This document shows, one piece after another, positions 27,304-35,196 of a stretch of DNA of 64,000 bases. The notes below the pieces were generated by a model, which saw only the letters and a program-made list of their open reading frames with translations, made no database searches and was not told where the DNA came from. Within the stretch, counting starts at the first letter, position 1. Each line of letters opens with the position of its first letter. The DNA is from Candidatus Hydrogenedentota bacterium (lineage in GTDB: Bacteria; Hydrogenedentota; Hydrogenedentia; Hydrogenedentales; JAEUWI01), in assembly GCA_016182605.1 (NCBI GenBank), contig JACPGE010000047.1, forward strand, positions 27,435-91,434. Direction: 5' to 3'. A program made the position numbers and the translations under genes.

Positions 27304-27514
27304 TTGCCAATCCGAATGCGATCCGGAGGTCGCAAAGTGGCTTGGCGTCTTTGCGTGAATCCCCTTCCTGGGATCGCCGAGTTGCACTCGGCCTTGATCC
27401 CCCTCAACTTTGCTTGCTGCCATACCGCGCCAAGCTCACCCCAGTCACGCCGCTCGGCGAGCAGCGTGCTACTATTTAGGCACGCCCCAAGTAGGCCTTC
27501 GCTCGATGAGCGCA

Positions 27515-27660
27515 GACATTCCTGTCCGAGTCCTACAAAGGATCTTGGACATTCCTGTCCGAGTCCTACAAAGGATCTTGGACATTCCTGTCCGAGCCCA
27601 ACAAAGGATCTTGGACATTCCTGTCCGAGTCTTCCCTGGAAGCTCTTGGACATTCCGAGG
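27515..27660. repeat. 33-base tandem repeat with an inverted relative
   Basis: Units begin GACATTCCTGTCCGAGTCC and recur at 27515, 27548 and 27581, with a diverged fourth at 27614 and a fragment after it. Each contains the short palindrome GGACATTCCTGTCC. An inverted partial unit lies at 27779-27806. The rest of 27304-27920 holds the GCCGAGTTGCACTCGGC palindrome near 27380 and AAGTAGGCCTTCGCTCG at about 27489, but no supportable gene. Confidence 0.75.
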
Positions 27661-27918
27661 TATCCCCGCTGTCGCGTTAACAAGGCGCTGCGAAGCCCCA
27701 AAGCCGTCGGCACGCCCGGTATAATCCAACGTCCCTTTCGATTGTTTGGTTTCATTTCCCCCGTCCTCGCACAGTCCCGCTCGGACAGGAATGTCCAAGA
27801 TCCTTTGGCCCGCGGTCCGCGAAGCGCCTTCCCCTTCTCCCCCCCGCTGTCATCTCGAACGAAGTGAGAGATCCCCTTTCCCTTCCCCCACCCCCGCACC
27901 TCCCATACCCGTGTTTTC

Positions 27919-27930
27919 ACATGCTATACT
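27919..27930 (+). promoter_or_regulatory. Extended -10 promoter upstream of pyrF
   Basis: TGCTATACT (TATACT at 27925-27930) is an extended -10 element. It lies about 36 bases before the GTG at 27966, and no good -35 accompanies it. Its position overlaps the alternative ATG at 27921, which argues against that start. Confidence 0.4.
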
Positions 27931-27965
27931 TCCCCGAATCAGCAACCCCCGATAAGGAACGAACC

Positions 27966-28658
27966 GTGTCCCACCAAACCGAACTCATCACCGTGCTCGA
28001 CGTTGATACGACGGAGGAGGCCCTCCACATCATCGAGGCAAGCGCGGGCTGTGCCTGGTATAAGATCGGCTCGCAGCTCTTCACCCGCTGCGGCCCCGCC
28101 ATCGTCGAACTCGTCCTCGGCATGGGCCGCCGGGTCATGCTCGACCTCAAATACCACGACATCCCCAATACCGTGGAACACGCCGCGGCAGGCGCCACCG
28201 CCCTCGGCGCGGGCCTCTTCACCCTCCATGCCAGCGGCGGTCGCGCCATGATCGCCGCCGCACGCAAGGCCGTCGAAGGCGCCCCAACCCAGATTCTCGC
28301 AGTCACCATCCTCACCAGCTTCGACGACGCCACCCTCAAGAGCGACATCGGCCTCCACGAGACCGCCGCCCAAGCCGTGCCGCGCCTGGCGAAACTCGCC
28401 GTGGAAAGCGGCGCCCACGGCATCGTCTGTTCCCCCCAGGAAATCACCCTGGTCCGCGCCGCCGTCGGCCCCGGCCCCCTCATCGTCACCCCCGGCATCC
28501 GCCCCGCCTGGTCCACCAAAGACGACCAGGCGCGCATCATGACCCCCGCACAGGCACGCGATGCCGGCGCCTCCATGATTGTCGTCGGACGCCCCATTCT
28601 CAAGCACGCCAATCCCGCCGAAGCAGTGCGGTTGATCCAGGAGGAATTGAATTCATGA
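27966..28658 (+). CDS. pyrF: Orotidine-5'-phosphate decarboxylase
   Basis: The 230-residue TIM-barrel enzyme converts OMP to UMP. The catalytic Asp/Lys/Asp cluster is in MLDLKYHDIPNT. The phosphate loop is in TPGIRP, and the C-terminal VVGRPI is present. GTG 27966 (VSHQTELI) follows AAGGAACGAACC and is favoured over in-frame ATG 27921. It overlaps pyrE by four bases (ATGA), so pyrF and pyrE are coupled. Length is normal for the group I family. Confidence 0.95.
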   Translation: MSHQTELITVLDVDTTEEALHIIEASAGCAWYKIGSQLFTRCGPAIVELVLGMGRRVMLDLKYHDIPNTVEHAAAGATALGAGLFTLHASGGRAMIAAARKAVEGAPTQILAVTILTSFDDATLKSDIGLHETAAQAVPRLAKLAVESGAHGIVCSPQEITLVRAAVGPGPLIVTPGIRPAWSTKDDQARIMTPAQARDAGASMIVVGRPILKHANPAEAVRLIQEELNS

Positions 28659-29245
28659 GCCAGGATTTTGTCATCGAAGCCTTCAAGGCCTGCGGCGCCC
28701 TGCTGGAAGGGCATTTCATCTACGCCAGCGGACGCCACGGTCGCCACTTCCTCCAGGCCGCACGGGTCCTCCAATTCCCCGTACACACCGAGACCCTCTG
28801 CCGCGCCATGGCGGAAAAATTCCAGGACACGCCCATCGACGTGGTCATTGGGCCCGCCACCGGCGGCATCATCCTCGCCTATGAAACCGCGCGCCACGTG
28901 GGCTGCCGCTCCGCCTTCACCGAGAAGGACGGCGAGGGCGGCTTCGCCCTCAAACGCGGCTTCGCCCTGAAACCGGGCACCCGCGTCCTCGTCGTCGAAG
29001 ACATCGTCACCACCGGCGGCTCGGTAAAGGAAACCATCGCCCACCTGCGCGGCCGCGGCGCGGAAATTGTTGGCGTCAGCGTCCTCATCGACCGCAGCGG
29101 CGGCAAAGCCGAATTCGACTGCGAATACCGGCCCCTCTGCCACTTCACGTTGGAAAGCTGGCCGGCGGACGAGGTCCCCGCCGCATTGCAGGCCATCCCC
29201 GTCACCGAGCCCGACGACCTCATCAACGCGGGGATAGCGCCATGA
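28655..29245 (+). CDS. pyrE: Orotate phosphoribosyltransferase
   Basis: The 196-residue enzyme makes OMP from orotate and PRPP. The PRPP loop VLVVEDIVTTGGS and the flexible-loop region FTEKDGEGG are clear. The last ~98 bases are duplicated at 33552-33649. In the duplicate the protein would end ...INAG, whereas here one extra G moves the frame past that stop and adds IAP. It is convergent with the caspase operon, whose last stop lies 16 bases away. Confidence 0.95.
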   Translation: MSQDFVIEAFKACGALLEGHFIYASGRHGRHFLQAARVLQFPVHTETLCRAMAEKFQDTPIDVVIGPATGGIILAYETARHVGCRSAFTEKDGEGGFALKRGFALKPGTRVLVVEDIVTTGGSVKETIAHLRGRGAEIVGVSVLIDRSGGKAEFDCEYRPLCHFTLESWPADEVPAALQAIPVTEPDDLINAGIAP

Positions 29246-29261
29246 TTCTCAGGACCGCTGC

Positions 29262-32177
29262 TCAATTCTCCAATTGAAATAAAGGAAATCGCGTAATATT
29301 TTCCAGCCCGGGCGTCGTGGGATGCTGTTTGCCATTGGACAGTTCCTTTACCCGATCCATCACGAAGCTGCTCAATTCATGGGCATAAATAATGCCATCC
29401 TTCTTCTGATCCGCCATTTTGTCCCGCAACCCTTCCAGGATTGCGTGCGTAAACACCCCGTGTCCAAGAGACTCTCGCTCCTGGGCCACCTCCCGCCCTG
29501 TGCACGAGGCCATCACCACCACCCCATGCTGCGGCGAGGCCAATTCGCGGAGGGCCTCGGTGTTGTTGACGCGATCGCCCCGGGTCAATACATCAAAATC
29601 CGGCAGGGCGCCGCTGTGGCACGAATCCACAATGACCAGATTCTTCGACGGAAGATTCCCCAATACATCCACTAGATCCCGCCAATTCACCGCCGTACTC
29701 CGCAACTTCTCCGGGTCGCCTTCATACGGCAGTAAATAATAATTGCCGTTCTCATTGTACCCATGGGCCGCCACACTGAGTATCACCACATCCTTCTGCG
29801 TGGCCTGCGATTCCACCCACTCCAGGGCTCCCAGTATCGCATCCCGCGAGGCGTTATCATTCACCAACGGCCGAACCTCTACCTTGCGGAACAGCCGACC
29901 CCGCTGCGTTTCGAACAATTGGGCCAGGGACTCCGCATCGGCATCCGCAAAATTCAGCGACAGAGACGGGTCCGCGTATCGCGAAATCCCGATATTCACC
30001 AGGTACAAATCGGACTGATACGGATCTTCGTGATGATAGGTCACCAGTTTCTTCGCAGAGAGCGCGTTGGCGTCCAGGTGGGCCGCATAGATCTCGATCG
30101 TGTTTTCTCCCGCCTCCAGCGGCGCGTCGAATACCACCACCTTCTGCCGTTCCGCGTCATCGGCACCGAACTGCAAGTCCGCCATGTCCGCCACCACCCG
30201 GCCATTCACAAGCACCTTAATCTCCGTTAGTTTCTCCCCCGCTGTTACCACAGCCCGGATTGGAATGTGTGCCTCCTCAGTTTCTACCCTGAATTGAACC
30301 GGAGCCTCCCACATGATCTCGGGTGGCATCAGCGTCTTGGGTGAAGCAATCATCTCCTTTTCCGGCTCCGCGGCCTGAAGCTCAGCCCACGCACGATCAA
30401 AAGAGTGGAGTTCCGCCGTACGCTGCACCAGTTCGGGCCGGTAGAAGCGCCGCCGGTAGGAATAGGCCGGATAAAACTCCGCAAGCTGATCCCAGCCCCG
30501 GTTGATCTGCCAACCCAAGTACTGCTCGCCCCCCGCCGATGCCGCGTAATAACCTTGTGGCGTCCAGCACACCCACTCGTGATCCTCCGCTACAAAAAGT
30601 GTAGCCAGCAATTCCCTGCTGTCCAGACTCCACAGTCGAACTGTCTGATCATCGCTCGCCGACGCCAAAAGCCGCCCATCCTGCGATACAGACACGGCCC
30701 AGACTATGCCCATGTGTCCCACGAATTCGTGAAGCAACTCGCCCGCGCCGCTGTAAAGTTTGAGACTAAAATCTCTGCCGATCACAACCTGTCCTGATGG
30801 CGTAAAAGCAGAGTACAGAATCCGACCATCCACCCTTGCATCAGCCTCAATCACGACGTCCTCGCCGACCACCAGTTTATACTCCCCTTCCTGGCGAATC
30901 GATACGGGTCCCAAGGTACGCTGCGCACGATGATATTGGGATTCCGGGATCGGACCCGGATCCAGCGCGATGCCAGCGAAATCAAAAGCCTGCTCTATGG
31001 GCCCTCTATTATTTTCATCGGCAAACTTATTCTTCTGGCCAAAACCCACCTTTAGTCCTGGCCCGAATCCGGCAGCCCAAACCGGACGGCCCTTGCCCAC
31101 AAGGCAACGCTGCTCCGTACCGCTTTGCGCGTCCCAGATCCGGATCTCATGGTCATCGCCACCGGCACTGGCCACCCAATCCCCGCTCAACGGAATGGCC
31201 GAATAGACCGTATTGCTGTGGCCCTCGAATCGCGTGACTTCCGCACCACTGGGAACCTCGAAGACCACGGCTGGATTGCCCGAGCCCGCCCCCACCACCC
31301 GGGAGCCGTCTCCCAAGAAGGACACGGTCACTACTTTGCCAGAAAGACGGCCCAATTCCTTGACAAGGTCGCCCTGGCGATCCCAAAGCAAAACGCGCTC
31401 ATCATGACCGCCAGACACGATGTAGTCCCCTTTGGGCGACCACACCACGCACCGCGCCCCTTCGGAGTGACCCTCCATCACCTTCGAGTTTCCAGATTCA
31501 AAACTGCCGTCAACACCCCGCCGCCAGAGCCGGCAACTATGATCATAAGAAGCTGAAACCAGGGCTGACCCGTCGGGCGCAAAGTCCACATCGTAAACAT
31601 CATCCGTGTGCCCCTCTAACGTGGCCACGCAGCGGATGCCTTCCGGTTTTTCTGCGACACCGCCAACATCCCAGATGCGCACGTCGGTGTCTGCAGACCC
31701 GCTGGCGAGATAGCGCCCATCCGCCGACCATGCCAGCGCATTTACGGTATTGGTGTGACCCGACAAGGTGCCCACCTGCCGGTCCGCGGCGATATCGATG
31801 ATCTGTATAGGAGTGTCGCCCTTTGGGGTGCCATAGCCTCCAACCGCTAGAAATCGGCCGTCGGGCGAGAGGGCCGCGGCAAAGAGCTGACCTTCGGGCC
31901 CCGCACCGGCCTGCCCCCGTAGTGTTTTTACCAAAATCCCCGTACCCACATCCCAGAATCGAATCGCCTTGTCGTCGGAAACGGAAATCAGGGTCCGCCC
32001 ATCGGGTGTGCAAGCCAAGTCGTTGACACGCCCCGAATGCCCGTGCGGATCGATCACCAACACCGGGTCCCCTGGCGCCCCGAAGAGATCGCACGCAACG
32101 AGCAACACCAAGCCCCACACTGCCACCGGGCGTCGCTTTCCCATCCAAGTTCCGGCGCCATTCAGTCTGCTCTCCAT
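29262..32177 (-). CDS. Exported WD40-repeat caspase-like (peptidase C14) lipoprotein
   Basis: The product has 971 residues. GGGGAG eight bases before ATG 32177 sets the start; the alternative is 32144. A signal sequence with lipobox LVAC (Cys29, followed by Asp) indicates a membrane-anchored lipoprotein. About nine WD40 repeats follow (residues ~40-570; for example GHTNTVNALAWSADG...RIWDV), then an Ig-like segment (~620-700). The caspase p20-like domain is at ~718-971 with catalytic His805 (SVAAHGY) and Cys853 (VIVDSCHSG). It is the last gene of a three-gene operon (33336, 32630, 32177; overlapping or 3-base gaps). Its target is unknown. The operon lies between intact pyrE and a duplicated pyrE 3' end. 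Confidence 0.9.
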   Translation of the reverse strand: MESRLNGAGTWMGKRRPVAVWGLVLLVACDLFGAPGDPVLVIDPHGHSGRVNDLACTPDGRTLISVSDDKAIRFWDVGTGILVKTLRGQAGAGPEGQLFAAALSPDGRFLAVGGYGTPKGDTPIQIIDIAADRQVGTLSGHTNTVNALAWSADGRYLASGSADTDVRIWDVGGVAEKPEGIRCVATLEGHTDDVYDVDFAPDGSALVSASYDHSCRLWRRGVDGSFESGNSKVMEGHSEGARCVVWSPKGDYIVSGGHDERVLLWDRQGDLVKELGRLSGKVVTVSFLGDGSRVVGAGSGNPAVVFEVPSGAEVTRFEGHSNTVYSAIPLSGDWVASAGGDDHEIRIWDAQSGTEQRCLVGKGRPVWAAGFGPGLKVGFGQKNKFADENNRGPIEQAFDFAGIALDPGPIPESQYHRAQRTLGPVSIRQEGEYKLVVGEDVVIEADARVDGRILYSAFTPSGQVVIGRDFSLKLYSGAGELLHEFVGHMGIVWAVSVSQDGRLLASASDDQTVRLWSLDSRELLATLFVAEDHEWVCWTPQGYYAASAGGEQYLGWQINRGWDQLAEFYPAYSYRRRFYRPELVQRTAELHSFDRAWAELQAAEPEKEMIASPKTLMPPEIMWEAPVQFRVETEEAHIPIRAVVTAGEKLTEIKVLVNGRVVADMADLQFGADDAERQKVVVFDAPLEAGENTIEIYAAHLDANALSAKKLVTYHHEDPYQSDLYLVNIGISRYADPSLSLNFADADAESLAQLFETQRGRLFRKVEVRPLVNDNASRDAILGALEWVESQATQKDVVILSVAAHGYNENGNYYLLPYEGDPEKLRSTAVNWRDLVDVLGNLPSKNLVIVDSCHSGALPDFDVLTRGDRVNNTEALRELASPQHGVVVMASCTGREVAQERESLGHGVFTHAILEGLRDKMADQKKDGIIYAHELSSFVMDRVKELSNGKQHPTTPGLENITRFPLFQLEN

Positions 32178-32180
32178 AAG

Positions 32181-32630
32181 CTATTCTCCCCTGCCGGCCG
32201 CTGTGGCCTTCTTCGTGCCCTCGGGCTGGGCGAAGTAATAGCCAATCGCACCCGCCACCAGCCACGCAAAAAGCGCCCCGGTATCCTTGATCGTATCCAT
32301 CGCATCGGGAATGTTGTCCACAAACATCAGCAGGAACACCACCATCAGATTCCACAGTAACGAGCCCGCAAAGGCGACCCAGAACGGAACGCTGACCTTC
32401 CCTGTGCCCGCACGCTGCCAGGAACCCCACACGTAGAGCAACATGGCCCCGAGATACGGCGCGTACACCGCATTGAGTTCATAGAGCGACGACTTGAGTG
32501 TATCCAGTTCAATCCAGTGCCACGCGAAAAACAGCAGTAGTACCCCCAGATTGAAGACAAAAAAAGCCCCCCAGAGCGCCAGGAGCACCACCCGTGCCCA
32601 CCAAGGGCTAAATCCCCGCCTACTTGCCAT
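32181..32630 (-). CDS. Four-helix membrane protein of the caspase operon
   Basis: The 149-residue product has about four hydrophobic helices: VVLLALWGAFFVFNLGVLLL, YLGAMLLYVWG, VAFAGSLLWNLMVVFLLMF and LFAWLVAGAIGYYF. I start at ATG 32630 (MASRRGF), overlapping the preceding gene by 11 bases; a longer frame from 32663 would run inside that gene. I recognise no family. Its tight packing between an exported Ig-like protein and the caspase lipoprotein suggests it is part of the same envelope complex (inference). Confidence 0.75.
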   Translation of the reverse strand: MASRRGFSPWWARVVLLALWGAFFVFNLGVLLLFFAWHWIELDTLKSSLYELNAVYAPYLGAMLLYVWGSWQRAGTGKVSVPFWVAFAGSLLWNLMVVFLLMFVDNIPDAMDTIKDTGALFAWLVAGAIGYYFAQPEGTKKATAAGRGE

Positions 32631-33336
32631 GGAGCCGCTCCAGTTCCCGCACGATCTGACCATTCAACCAGTCCGTCCCCAACTTGTAGTACGTACTTTC
32701 AGGCTCCACGCGCCAGTTCTTCTCCTTCTCGAGCTTATACTCGACCCGCGCCTTCAGTTCGCATTTGCACTTACCCTCCGGATCCGTTTCTTTCGGCATG
32801 GAAACCCAAAAGGCCACCCGTCGGGCTCGGATGGCATCCCCCGGCTGCGTGAAAACTCCATTCGCCACCAGGGGCATGGTGACAAAAATCATGCGCTCGG
32901 TCAGCAGGTCCCACATGGCGAATACTTCGAAACCCGAATTCTTCAACACTGCCTGAAACGTGTCCTGAAGTGTGGTCAGTTCCGAGGCAACGAAACTGTA
33001 GGGGTAGCCATGGGAAAAATCCGACGCATGCAGTAGCCCATTTCCTCGCGTGCCCCCCAGTGTATACGCCTCCGCTTGCACGTTGACCCCTGCCTCCGAC
33101 TCCGCCACAAGGGCAAACCCTTTCAACTCTGGCTGATAATCGACTTCCAGTTTCCCCGTGTTCTCCACCTTGCCCACGTTGGTAATATACACTGACGTGG
33201 CCTCCGGCACGTTCCACTCCAGGGTCACCTTGCCTCCACCATCTCCCACCGGAGTCCCTATGTCGAACTTCTCAATCGCCGGTCCCGCCGGGGCCGCCAA
33301 AATCGAAAAAAACATCAATGCTACAATTGCGTTCAT
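32620..33336 (-). CDS. Exported Ig-like domain protein, first gene of the caspase operon
   Basis: The 238-residue product has a short signal peptide (MNAIVALMFFSILAAPA). Residues about 30-95 read like a bacterial Ig/FnIII-type strand series (VTLEWNVPEATSVYITNVGKV). The second half (FAMWDLLTERMIFVTMPLV, then KCKCELKARVEY) has no family I know. It resembles small periplasmic proteins involved in assembly of surface structures, but that is only an impression. It overlaps the next gene by 11 bases. Confidence 0.75.
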   Translation of the reverse strand: MNAIVALMFFSILAAPAGPAIEKFDIGTPVGDGGGKVTLEWNVPEATSVYITNVGKVENTGKLEVDYQPELKGFALVAESEAGVNVQAEAYTLGGTRGNGLLHASDFSHGYPYSFVASELTTLQDTFQAVLKNSGFEVFAMWDLLTERMIFVTMPLVANGVFTQPGDAIRARRVAFWVSMPKETDPEGKCKCELKARVEYKLEKEKNWRVEPESTYYKLGTDWLNGQIVRELERLHGK

Positions 33337-33551
33337 CGAGTTACGCCCTCCAAAGTCGAGATAGCCGGATGCACCGGATCAAGGCAGGAGCTGCAAATTC
33401 CAAACCGTGCGAGCAGCCCTTGGTTTTTCATGCGGAGCGCCCCACATTACACACACTGCCATGCGCTGAGCCACCTTACCAAGTTATCGTGTAAATAACA
33501 AGCGTAATTTAGCCCCAGAGGACTCGGTACTGCCCGCGCACAAACATGGTA

Positions 33552-33653
33552 CTCTGCCACTTCCAGCTCGAAAGCTGGCCGGCGGACGAGGTCCCCGCGG
33601 CATTGCTGGCCATCCCCGTCACCGAGCCCGACGACCTCATCAACGCGGGATAG
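33552..33653 (+). pseudogene. Duplicated 3' end of pyrE (remnant)
   Basis: Bases 33552-33649 match 29135-29232 (end of pyrE) with six differences in 98 (about 94%), then TAG closes the frame (...DDLINAG stop). No start or upstream pyrE sequence is present. It lies beyond the caspase operon, in the same orientation as pyrE. The remaining parts of the 33337-33827 gap hold no gene I can support. Confidence 0.9.
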
Positions 33654-33827
33654 TCCAAAACCGATTTCGAACTCATGCTCAACCGATCGGGCTGATCCGC
33701 CGGATCCGTCCGATCATTTCACACACCAGCGCACTTCCCCCCTTTCGGTCCTTTTGCTCACTTCAGTCCTTTTTGTCCTTTTCCCCCAAGCTGGATTCCG
33801 CACCCAGACCCCGTTACCATAGCCCCC

Positions 33828-35168
33828 ATGCACACCCTGATCGCAGCCATTCTCCTCGCACTGGCCGCCACACCCGGCGCCAGGCATCCCGATCCTGCCG
33901 TCCGCCTGGGTGAGCGCCTCTTCGCCGACACGCGCTTCAGCAACTCCAATGGCGACATGGCGACTTCATGCGTCTCCTGCCACATGCCGGCCGACGTGCA
34001 GGGCGACCGCGCCTTCACCCAGTTCCTCTCCCGAAGCTGGCGCCCCTCGCGCACGGAGGACCCCGCGCGCGAAACCCTCCGCAACGCCCCCACTCTCTTC
34101 GACACCGCACAGATGCCCCTCCTCCACCACGACGGGCAGTTCACCTCCCTCGAAGAGCAAACCCGCGAAACCCTGATCGGCCGGAACATGGGCTGGCTTC
34201 CCGAAGAACGCGGCGCAGCGCTCGATCATCTCAAGGCCATCCTGCAAGAAGACGCCGCCTACCGCCAGGATTTCTCCGCGGCAATGCAGGTCGATGTGGA
34301 TGCCGACACCGCGGAAGCCCTCACCGATGCCGCGGCCCGCGCTGTCGCCGCGTTCATGCGCACCCTCGAATCGCCCCGCGATACGCCCTACGACACCTTC
34401 ATCGCCGCAAACGGATTCGACCCCGGGCCCAAACCGGGCGAGCCGCCCTCCAAATACGGCGAACGCATGCTCTGGGCCGTCATCGAACGCATGCAGAACG
34501 GCACGCTCACTCGTCCAGCCGGGTTCTCCGAAGAAGCGATCGCGGGATACAAAGTTTTCCTCCGCACCTCGGGCGCCACACAGGCGGGAAATTGTGTCGC
34601 ATGCCACGTGCCCCCGGCCTTCTCCGATTTTCAGTTCCACAACACCGGCGTGGCCCAGGAGGAATATGAGCGCACCCACGGCGAGAGCACATTTCTCAGC
34701 CTATCCATTCCCGCGGCCGCGGCGGCCCAACGCCCATCGCCCCAATTCATGGCGCGCCCGGGCGCGGACTGCGCGGAGTGCGCCGACCTGGGGTACTGGA
34801 ACTTCGCCCGCGCTTCCGAAGGGGAAGCGATCGACGATACGGCATTGACAAAAGCGATAGGCGCCTTCAAGACGCCCTCCCTGCGCCACCTCGCCTCCAC
34901 CGCACCCTACATGCACAACGGGAAATACCTCACGCTGGAGGCCGTGATCTTGCAAAAAGCGCGCGCGGGAAATAGCGTCCGCGACGGCGGCAGCCGCAAT
35001 CCCGATCCGGAGATCGCCGCCATCCGGCTTGATGAAAACGATGTGCGCAACCTCTTCGCGTTTCTCAATACGCTCAACGCACCCGGCGGACGCCGCGCCA
35101 GCCCCGCACCGCTCGAAGACGATTCCAGCCTCCTGGCAACACAGGCCGCACCCTACCGCGGATATTAA
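33828..35168 (+). CDS. Di-haem cytochrome c peroxidase / MauG-family protein
   Basis: The 446-residue exported protein has a weak signal peptide (MHTLIAAILLALAATPG). Two c-type haem sites are present: CVSCH near residue 50 and CVACH near 265. The CCP_MauG pattern is present: GERLFADTRFS, LRNAPTLFD, then FKTPSLRHLASTAPYMHNGKYLTLEAV. The usual role is periplasmic peroxide reduction or post-translational oxidation. An extra CAEC (near 320) in an insert is unusual and not a haem site. The gene is convergent with the chemoreceptor. Confidence 0.9.
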   Translation: MHTLIAAILLALAATPGARHPDPAVRLGERLFADTRFSNSNGDMATSCVSCHMPADVQGDRAFTQFLSRSWRPSRTEDPARETLRNAPTLFDTAQMPLLHHDGQFTSLEEQTRETLIGRNMGWLPEERGAALDHLKAILQEDAAYRQDFSAAMQVDVDADTAEALTDAAARAVAAFMRTLESPRDTPYDTFIAANGFDPGPKPGEPPSKYGERMLWAVIERMQNGTLTRPAGFSEEAIAGYKVFLRTSGATQAGNCVACHVPPAFSDFQFHNTGVAQEEYERTHGESTFLSLSIPAAAAAQRPSPQFMARPGADCAECADLGYWNFARASEGEAIDDTALTKAIGAFKTPSLRHLASTAPYMHNGKYLTLEAVILQKARAGNSVRDGGSRNPDPEIAAIRLDENDVRNLFAFLNTLNAPGGRRASPAPLEDDSSLLATQAAPYRGY

Positions 35169-35196
35169 TTTCGCGCCTTCGCGCCCAATCGCCGCA

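Noticed and set aside
27515-27660. Possible CRISPR array
   Set aside because: The units are contiguous 33-base tandem repeats with no unique spacers, and there are no cas genes nearby.
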